Source: Murinocardiopsis flavida
GTDB lineage: Bacteria; Actinomycetota; Actinomycetes; Streptosporangiales; Streptosporangiaceae
Reading direction: 5' to 3'
Assembly (NCBI RefSeq): GCF_003014485.1
Contig: NZ_PYGA01000025.1
Span: forward strand, 1 to 64,000
DNA: 64,000 nt
The position numbers and the translations under genes are program-made. Every line of letters begins with the position of its first letter. Within the stretch, counting starts at the first letter, position 1. Positions 58,421 through 64,000 of this stretch are shown here, piece by piece. Under the pieces are notes generated by a model. That model saw only the letters and a list, made by a program, of their open reading frames with translations, was not told where the DNA came from and made no database searches.

Positions 58421-59578
58421 ATGAGCGCCGAGATCCAGCCCTTCCGTATCGCCATCCCGCAGGACGACCTCGACGACCTGCGCGCCCGCCTGGCGGCGAC
58501 CCGCTGGCCGCGGCGGCTCCCCGGCGCCGAATGGAGCAGGGGTGTGCCCGTCGCACACCTCAAGGCGCTCGCCGAGTACTGGCGCGACGGCTACGACTGG
58601 CGCGCGCACGAGGCGGAGTTGAACGCGTTTCCGCAGTTCGCCACGGTGATCGACGGCGAGCAGGTGCACTTCCTGCACGTGCGGTCGCCCGAACCCGACG
58701 CGCTCCCGCTGATCATGACGCACAGCTGGCCGAACTCCATCGCCGAGTTCACGGACGTCATCGGGCCGCTCACCGACCCCCGCGCACACGGAGGCGATCC
58801 CCGGCGGGCCTTCCACGTGGTGGCGCCGTCCCTGCCCGGATTCGGCTTCTCCCCGTTCCCAGAACCGGCCGACGACCGGCCGTGGAGCGCCGCCCGCGTC
58901 GCGGTGGCCTGGGCCGAGCTGATGGCGCGCCTGGGCTACGGGCGCTACGGCGCGCACGGCAACGACGCCGGTGCGCTGGTATCCCCGCAGCTCGCGCTCG
59001 CCGCGCCGGAACACGTCGTCGGCGTGCACCTCACCGGCGGACTCGGGATGCCCACCGGCGACCCCGCGGAACTGGAGGGCCTCGACGACGGGGAGCGCGC
59101 CGAGGTCGCGTTCCTCGCCGAGATGCTCAACGGGGCGGGCGGCAGCGGCTACGCCCCCTACCTCGCACGCCGGCCGCAGACCCTCTCCTACGGGCTGCTC
59201 GACTCCCCGGTCGCCCAACTCGCCTACCTCGTGGAGCGGTTCACGGAGTTCGACGGGTGGCCCGATGACGGTGGCGCGCCCGCGGAGCCCATCGACCGCG
59301 ACCGGCTGCTGACCAACGCGAGCCTCTACTGGCTGACGGCGACCGCCGGATCGTCGTCCTGGACCTACTACGACGGCGCCGCGGGGATGCCCGTCGACCA
59401 GGCCGCGGTGCCCACCGGCGTTTCGCACGGGGGATCGGCGGTGTTCCGCCGGCTCGCCGAACGCGGCAACGACATCGTCCACTGGGCCGACAACACGGCC
59501 GGCAGCCACATGATCGCGATGTCGGACCCCGGACCGCTGGCCGCCGACATCGCGGAGTTCTTCGGCAAACTCCGCTAA
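58421..59578 (+). CDS. Epoxide hydrolase (EHN domain plus alpha/beta hydrolase)
   Basis: 385 residues. EHN N-terminal domain IQPFRIAIPQDDLDDLRARLAATRWPRRLPGAEWSRGVP and YWRDGYDWRAHEAELNAFPQF, oxyanion-hole THSWPNSIAEF, nucleophile Asp in YGAHGNDAGALVS (usually GGDWG), and C-terminal catalytic His in GSHMIAMSDP. Microsomal-type epoxide hydrolase; cytosolic here. Confidence 0.88.
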   Translation: MSAEIQPFRIAIPQDDLDDLRARLAATRWPRRLPGAEWSRGVPVAHLKALAEYWRDGYDWRAHEAELNAFPQFATVIDGEQVHFLHVRSPEPDALPLIMTHSWPNSIAEFTDVIGPLTDPRAHGGDPRRAFHVVAPSLPGFGFSPFPEPADDRPWSAARVAVAWAELMARLGYGRYGAHGNDAGALVSPQLALAAPEHVVGVHLTGGLGMPTGDPAELEGLDDGERAEVAFLAEMLNGAGGSGYAPYLARRPQTLSYGLLDSPVAQLAYLVERFTEFDGWPDDGGAPAEPIDRDRLLTNASLYWLTATAGSSSWTYYDGAAGMPVDQAAVPTGVSHGGSAVFRRLAERGNDIVHWADNTAGSHMIAMSDPGPLAADIAEFFGKLR

Positions 59579-59706
59579 GGCGGCGCCGGGGTCGAACGGC
59601 CCCGGCGCGTCCGGCGCAGCGGCCCGCTGCACACCGGCCTCCGCGGCATCCCGGCAGCGCGGGAAAACGGTTCGCCGTCCGGGGCGGGCGCCCCTACCCT
59701 GGTCCG

Positions 59707-60534
59707 GTGAGCGGAGAGATCCACGCCGACCCGGCGACGGCACGGTCCATCGAGCGCAACCGCGCCATGTGGGACGAACGCGTCCCCCTGCACGAGGTGA
59801 GCGACTTCTACGACGTCGCGGGCTTCCGCGCGGGCGCCGAGGCCCTCACCGACTTCCAGATCGCCGAGGTGGGCGACGTCCAGGGGAAGTCGCTGCTGCA
59901 CCTGCAATGCCACATCGGCCTCGAAACCCTCGCGTTCGCCCGGCGCGGGGCCGCGGTGACCGGCCTGGACTTCTCGGAACCCGCGGTGCGCAGCGCGCGC
60001 GGGCTCGCCGCCGACATCGGCGCCGCCGACGCGGAGTTCGTGGCGGCCGACGTCTACGCCGCGCCCGAGGCGCTCGGCGGCCGCAGGTTCGACATCGTCT
60101 ACACCGGTGTCGGGGCCCTCTGCTGGCTGCCCGACATCCCGCGGTGGGCCGGCGTCGTCGCCCGGCTGCTCGAACCGGGCGGCGCCTGCTACCTCGCCGA
60201 GTTCCACCCCTTCGGCGACGCCCTCGACGGCGAGACCGGCACCACCGTCACCTTCGACTACTTCGACGAGGACGGCGAGGTGATCGACATGTCGGGCAGC
60301 TACGCCGATTTCGACGCCGCGACCGCGCACAACACCAGCGTCCAGTGGCGCCACCGCGTCGGCAGCGTCGTCACCGCGCTGGCCGCGGAAGGGCTGCGGC
60401 TGGAGTTCCTGCACGAGCACCCGACGACCCTGTTCCAGCGGTTCGACGCCCTGGAGCGGCACGGCGACCGCTTCCACTACCCGACCGGGGTCCCGCGGGC
60501 GCCGCTGATGTACTCCCTGCGCGCCCGCGCGTGA
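59707..60534 (+). CDS. Class I SAM-dependent methyltransferase
   Basis: 275 residues. Motif I LLHLQCHIGLETLAFARRGAAVTGLDFSEPAV, then FDIVYTGVGALCWLPDIPRWAGVVARLLEPGGACYLAEFHPF. N-terminal NRAMWDERVPLHEVSDFYDV is common in this actinobacterial group. GTG start at 59707. Substrate unknown. Confidence 0.86.
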   Translation: MSGEIHADPATARSIERNRAMWDERVPLHEVSDFYDVAGFRAGAEALTDFQIAEVGDVQGKSLLHLQCHIGLETLAFARRGAAVTGLDFSEPAVRSARGLAADIGAADAEFVAADVYAAPEALGGRRFDIVYTGVGALCWLPDIPRWAGVVARLLEPGGACYLAEFHPFGDALDGETGTTVTFDYFDEDGEVIDMSGSYADFDAATAHNTSVQWRHRVGSVVTALAAEGLRLEFLHEHPTTLFQRFDALERHGDRFHYPTGVPRAPLMYSLRARA

Positions 60535-60556
60535 CACCGCCGCCGGCGACGAACCC

Positions 60557-60596
60557 GGACCCCCATGACCGAACGGATCCCGCCGGCGCTGCGCGG
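60557..60596 (+). repeat. Partial duplicate of the 5' end of the alpha/beta hydrolase gene
   Basis: 27 bases from GGACCCCCATG through GAACGGATCCCGC are identical to 61995-62021, and the next 13 bases match except at three positions. The copy includes the ATG and the first codons (MTERIP) of the gene at 62003 but then diverges; the frame continues without recognisable sequence. A truncated duplication about 1.4 kb upstream. Confidence 0.8.
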
Positions 60597-60634
60597 CGCC
60601 GGTCAGCTGGCCATGGCGCGCGCATCGCTCCGGG

Positions 60635-61732
60635 TCAGCGCGGTGCAGCGGAGCCGCGTCGGCCGGACGGTTCCCGCGCGTCCGGCGCGACGCCCCCGAG
60701 TTCCCTGGCGACGACGGCCAGCCGGCGGATCCGGTCCTCGATCGACGGGTGGCTGGAGAGCAGCCCGCCGCCCGTCGTGCGAACCGTCGTCCCGGATCCC
60801 TCCGTCATCGGCACGATGCAGAACGCCGCCGCATGACGCAGGGCGCGCGCGTCGGCACGGGGGATCCCGGCGTGCTCCGCACCGGCCTTGAGCAGCGCGC
60901 TGGACAGTGCAGAAGGACGTCCGGTGAGGTAGGCGGCGGCGCGGTCGGCCGCGTACTCCCGTGTGCGCGACAGCGGAAGGGTGAAAAGCAGTCCGACGAG
61001 CGCCACGAGTGCGGAGACGATGGCGAAGACGATCATGAAGCCGCCGAAGCCCAGGTAGAAGACCGCTGTCGTCGGAATGAGAACGAGGGTCGCGAGGGCC
61101 TTGCCGCCCCGGCGCGGTGCGGCCTGTTCCTCCCCGGAGTCGCCGCCGCCGACCAGGCCGACCCCGTGGCGGCGGTCGTACGCGCGCAGCCGCGACTCCG
61201 ACCAGGTCCCGGCGGCGTCGAGTGCCAGTGCCAGGTGGGCGCAGGCCAGGCCGAGGAACGATGCGATCGTCATGACGAGGGCATCGCGATTCGCGACGTG
61301 TGAGAGTTCGTGCGCGACCACCGCCTCGATCTCGGCAGTGTCGAGCCGGTCGAGGAGGCCCCGGGTGACGCACAGGGACGCCGCCCGTCCACCGCGGCCG
61401 TAGGCGAACGCGTTGGGGGCGTCGATCTCGATGACGCGGATCCGGGGCTTCGCGATACCGGCGAGCGCGCACAGCCGCTCGACCGTTCTGTGCAGGTGCG
61501 GCTCCCGGTCGGCGCCGAGGTCGTGTTTGGTGAGTCCGGTGCCGACAGCGCGGGTGCCGACGACGTACTGCGCCGCGAGCGCGGCGGCGGCGAACGCGAG
61601 GATCGCCCACCAGGGGGCTCCCAGCCGCAGAGCCAGTCCGATGGCACCGAGGTAGCACGCGAGGACCAGGCCGAGGCTGAGAAGCATGCGCCGGGTCAAC
61701 CGGGGATCTTGGGGAACGCTCTGCCGGACCAT
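60635..61732 (-). CDS. M48-family zinc metalloprotease (HtpX-like)
   Basis: 365 residues. Two N-terminal membrane segments (MLLSLGLVLACYLGAIGLAL, AILAFAAAALAAQYVV), zinc motif HELSH (141-145) in VVAHELSHVANRD, two further segments (LVLIPTTAVFYLGFGGFM, VSALVALVGLLFTLPL) and the third-ligand helix SRTREYAADRAAAYLTG. Membrane quality-control protease. Starts ATGGTCCGGCAGAG; stands alone. Confidence 0.9.
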   Translation of the reverse strand: MVRQSVPQDPRLTRRMLLSLGLVLACYLGAIGLALRLGAPWWAILAFAAAALAAQYVVGTRAVGTGLTKHDLGADREPHLHRTVERLCALAGIAKPRIRVIEIDAPNAFAYGRGGRAASLCVTRGLLDRLDTAEIEAVVAHELSHVANRDALVMTIASFLGLACAHLALALDAAGTWSESRLRAYDRRHGVGLVGGGDSGEEQAAPRRGGKALATLVLIPTTAVFYLGFGGFMIVFAIVSALVALVGLLFTLPLSRTREYAADRAAAYLTGRPSALSSALLKAGAEHAGIPRADARALRHAAAFCIVPMTEGSGTTVRTTGGGLLSSHPSIEDRIRRLAVVARELGGVAPDAREPSGRRGSAAPR

Positions 61733-62002
61733 GGCCGGAAGTCTAGGGCGTGTCCCGCGGACGCCGCCGGGGCGGCGAGCGGCCCCGCCCCCACGGCGCC
61801 GCTTCTCGGCGGTCGCGCAGTGGGGCCCGGGCGCCGCCGCCGACTACGATCGTGTGCCCGGGTGGCCGACCCCTCGCTGTGCGCCGGGCCCGGTGCCCGC
61901 GGTGGCGGCGGGCCCGTAGGGTGAGACCCCCGCCCGCGGCCCCCACGGCAGCGCGCGCCCGCGCATGACACCCCCGGACCGCGACAGAGGACCAGGACCC
62001 CC

Positions 62003-62809
62003 ATGACCGAACGGATCCCGCTGACCCTGCGCGGCCGCCGGTTCGCCTACACCGACACCGGCGGCGCCGGGACGCCCGTCGTCGCCCTGCACGGCGTGTT
62101 CGGCAGCGCACTGGACTTCGCCGAGATCGGCGCGCTGCTCGCGCCTGACTACCGCCTCGTCGCCCTCGACCAGCGCGGCCACGGGCTGTCCGAGCACGGC
62201 GGCGACTTCGGCAGGGACGCGTTCGTCGGCGACGCCGCGGCGTTCGTGGCCCACCTCGGCCTCGCCCCGGCGATCGTGCTGGGCCACTCCCTGGGCGGGG
62301 TGACGGCCTACCAGTTGGCGGCCCGCCACCCCGGACTCGTCCGCGCCCTGGTCGTCGCCGACATCGGCGCGGTGACCGACGGGTCGGAGCTGGACCACCC
62401 GGTCCTCGACATCACCGACTGGCCGCGCACGGCCCCGAGCCGCGACGCGCTCGCGCGGTTCCTCGCCGACCGGGACATGCCGGCGCTCGGCTACTTCATG
62501 GCCAGCGCCTACGACGACGGCGCCGGGTGGCGGATGCGCTTCGACCACGACGACATGATGGCGGCGCAGCACGGCAACAGCGGCGACTGGTGGTCCGACT
62601 GGCTGGCGGCGGCCCAGCCGGCGCTGCTGGTGCGTGGCGAGCGCAGCATGCTGCTGTCGGAGCGCCAGGCGCAGGCGATGGTGCGGCGGCGGCCGGGCAC
62701 CCGGCTGCGCGAACTGCCCGGCTGCGGGCACTGGGTGCACCGCGACGACCCGGCCGGTTTCGTGCTGGCGGTGCGGGCGTTCCTCGACGGACTCGCCCGC
62801 ACCGGCTGA
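62003..62809 (+). CDS. Alpha/beta-fold hydrolase
   Basis: 268 residues. VVALHGVFGSALDFAEI (oxyanion HG), nucleophile Ser in VLGHSLGGVTAYQLA, and catalytic His in PGCGHWVHRDDP. Resembles esterase/lipase and haloperoxidase-like hydrolases; substrate unknown. Its 5' 40 bases are duplicated at 60557. Divergent from the M48 gene with 270 bases between, in which I see no clear site. Confidence 0.87.
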   Translation: MTERIPLTLRGRRFAYTDTGGAGTPVVALHGVFGSALDFAEIGALLAPDYRLVALDQRGHGLSEHGGDFGRDAFVGDAAAFVAHLGLAPAIVLGHSLGGVTAYQLAARHPGLVRALVVADIGAVTDGSELDHPVLDITDWPRTAPSRDALARFLADRDMPALGYFMASAYDDGAGWRMRFDHDDMMAAQHGNSGDWWSDWLAAAQPALLVRGERSMLLSERQAQAMVRRRPGTRLRELPGCGHWVHRDDPAGFVLAVRAFLDGLARTG

Positions 62810-62840
62810 CACCCGGCCGGAGCCGCGGGCGGCGGCGGTG

Positions 62841-63545
62841 TCAGGCGGCGGGCTCGATGAGTTCGGGGCCGTTGTTGCGCACCGAGCCGACCGCCGTGCC
62901 GACCCGCAGCGGCAGCAGATGGGGGTCGGGTATGGCGTCGAGGAGGTGGCGCACCTGCGCCTTGTCGGTGGTGCCGCGGTCGAGCCAGTCGCCCACCATG
63001 GCATCGGGTACGACGACCGGCGTGCGGTCGTGGATGTGGCCGAGCGCGTCGGTGGCGGGTCGGGTGAGGATGGTGCAGGACCACAGCCATTTGGCGGGGT
63101 CGTCGTCCGCGACGCCGGGGTCGGGCCACAGTTCGTAGAGCCCGGCGAACGCCAAGGGGGAATCGCCCTCGGGGTGCAGGTAGTACGGGGTCTTCTTCCC
63201 GGTGCCCTGCTGCTGCCACTCGTAGTAGCCGTCGGCGGGCACCACGCAGCGGCGCTTCGCGGCGGCGCTGCGGAATGACGGCTTCTCGGTGACGGTCTCG
63301 GAACGGGCGTTGATCATCCGCGCGCCGACCTTCGGGTCCTTCGCCCACACCGGGACGAGGCCCCAGCGCGCGTTGCGCAGCAGCCGCACGGACCCGCCGT
63401 CGCGGGGTTCGTCGTGCACCACCCGCACCTGCTGGGTGGGGGCCACGTTCCAGGACGGCCCGAGTTCGTCGCCGACCCGCTCGTCGACCTCGAAGAGCGA
63501 GATCAGCCGGCGATCGTCCCTGGCACTCACATACCTTCCGCACAT
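62841..63545 (-). CDS. yedK: SRAP-domain protein (YedK/HMCES), abasic-site DNA crosslinker
   Basis: 234 residues. Catalytic Cys2 in MCGRYVS, SWNVAPTQQVRVV, ARWGLVPVWAKDP, MINARSETVTEKPSFR, CVVPADGYYEWQ and ALGHIHDRTPVVV: all SRAP motifs. After Met removal Cys2 forms a thiazolidine link with abasic sites in single-stranded DNA, protecting replication forks. Confidence 0.93.
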   Translation of the reverse strand: MCGRYVSARDDRRLISLFEVDERVGDELGPSWNVAPTQQVRVVHDEPRDGGSVRLLRNARWGLVPVWAKDPKVGARMINARSETVTEKPSFRSAAAKRRCVVPADGYYEWQQQGTGKKTPYYLHPEGDSPLAFAGLYELWPDPGVADDDPAKWLWSCTILTRPATDALGHIHDRTPVVVPDAMVGDWLDRGTTDKAQVRHLLDAIPDPHLLPLRVGTAVGSVRNNGPELIEPAA

Positions 63546-63581
63546 GCGCCCCAGTGTGGCACCGGGCTACGACGGACCGCC

Positions 63582-64000
63582 TCAGGGCGCCCCGGCGGCG
63601 AGCGGCTCGGGGGCGGGCCGCCGCGGGGCGAGCCCGGCGGCGCGGGCGAGGCGCGCGTAGGAGTCGGCCATGGCCTCGCGGTCGAAGGTGCTGGTGGTGA
63701 TCAGCACCTCGTCGGCGCCGGTGCGGCCGATGAGCGCGTCGAGCTGCGCGGTCACCTCGTCCTCGGTGCCGTGGACGTGGCCCTCCATCGCCTCGTCGAA
63801 CCGCTCGCGCTCGCGGGGCGACATCGTCCGGCCGAGGACGTCGTCGGCCGGGTCCAGCGGCGGGAACACCCCGTGCGTGCGCGAGTAGGCGTGCGCCCAC
63901 GCCTCGGAGACCAGCAGGTGGCGCGCGCGGTCGGGGGTCGCGGCGACGGCGACGTTGCGGGACACCACGACGTGGGGCCGGTCCGCCCAGGCCGATGGGC
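63582..64000 (-). CDS. LLM-class flavin-dependent oxidoreductase, C-terminal part (cut by window edge)
   Basis: The frame is open to the window end and reads PSAWADRPHVVVSRNVAVAATPDRARHLLVSEAWAHAYSRTHGVFPPLDPADDVL, then EDEVTAQLDALIGRTGADEVLITTSTFD. This is the C-terminal third of MsnO8-type luciferase-like proteins. The N-terminus lies beyond 64000. Confidence 0.8.
   Translation of the reverse strand, partial: PSAWADRPHVVVSRNVAVAATPDRARHLLVSEAWAHAYSRTHGVFPPLDPADDVLGRTMSPRERERFDEAMEGHVHGTEDEVTAQLDALIGRTGADEVLITTSTFDREAMADSYARLARAAGLAPRRPAPEPLAAGAP

Noticed and set aside
60565-60891. Open frame starting MTERIP between the methyltransferase and M48 genes
   Set aside because: Only its first ~40 bases are related to a gene (the hydrolase at 62003); the rest is antisense to the M48 protease.
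1-64000. tRNA, rRNA or tmRNA genes
   Set aside because: Intergenic gaps were read for cloverleaf-like or conserved RNA sequence; none was recognised.

Overview
The window is high-GC DNA with dense, often overlapping genes, many GTG starts, many TetR, IclR, GntR, MarR and ArsR regulators, F420/FMN-type LLM oxidoreductases, and paired Scr1/DUF397 and DUF6879 genes. Together these point to a filamentous actinomycete (Nocardiopsis/Streptomonospora/Streptomyces-like). This is inferred from gene content; no rRNA or tRNA gene is present to confirm it. Much of the window is chromosomal-arm-like accessory DNA: catabolic cassettes with local regulators, gene remnants, repeats and one conflict-type island.

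Layout. 0-3 kb: the end of an IS481-type transposase, a divergent SRPBCC/TetR pair whose two start codons lie inside one 30-bp palindrome, and a DUF4041/GIY-YIG coiled-coil protein. 3-10 kb: an organic-acid catabolic cluster (TPP enzyme, NRAMP-type carrier, D-2-hydroxyacid dehydrogenase, RraA-like aldolase, DapA-like aldolase) around a GntR/FCD regulator, with the same palindrome TGGTATACCA in both divergent promoters. 10-14 kb: SDR, membrane acyltransferase, DUF4097 lipoprotein, TetR and a broken TetR. 14-20 kb: an IclR-controlled carnitine/gamma-butyrobetaine operon (CdhB-like thioesterase, acyl-CoA dehydrogenase, ADP-forming CoA ligase, CaiD). 20-23 kb: a second IclR unit with an amidohydrolase, a Rieske ferredoxin and a PhnZ-like HD protein. 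23-25.6 kb: P450, 3Fe-4S ferredoxin and divergent TetR. 25.7-27.2 kb: ArsR-AHSA1-RibD operon.

27.4-32.3 kb is a conflict-type island: a small protein plus DUF6879, an NLR-like STAND NTPase with TPR repeats and an N-terminal RHIM-like (BASS3-type) amyloid signalling motif, an orphan ORF, and an Scr1-type XRE/DUF397 pair. 32.3-38 kb is a sulfonate/sulfur-scavenging ssu locus interrupted by repeats. 38.3-43.3 kb holds GNAT, MarR/SDR, glycerate kinase and an SLC13 carrier. 43.9-53.6 kb has the gene set of an itaconate uptake and degradation locus (IclR, MaoC hydratase, CitE lyase, acyl-CoA dehydrogenase, two CaiB/BaiF CoA-transferases, TRAP transporter), tied together by the operator GTTCTTATATAAGAAC. 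53.6-57.8 kb holds an LLM enzyme, an amidohydrolase flanked by decayed oxidoreductase genes, an ArsR-SRPBCC pair and TetR. 57.9-64 kb holds a region-4-only sigma-like protein, epoxide hydrolase, methyltransferase, M48 protease, alpha/beta hydrolase, the DNA-protein crosslink protein YedK/HMCES and a cut-off LLM gene.

The most interesting items are the NLR-like island with its putative amyloid motif, the actinobacterial itaconate locus and its palindromic regulon, the HD/Rieske/amidohydrolase unit beside the carnitine operon, and a family of about 60-bp intergenic repeats. All functional calls rest on motif recognition; no database search was run.
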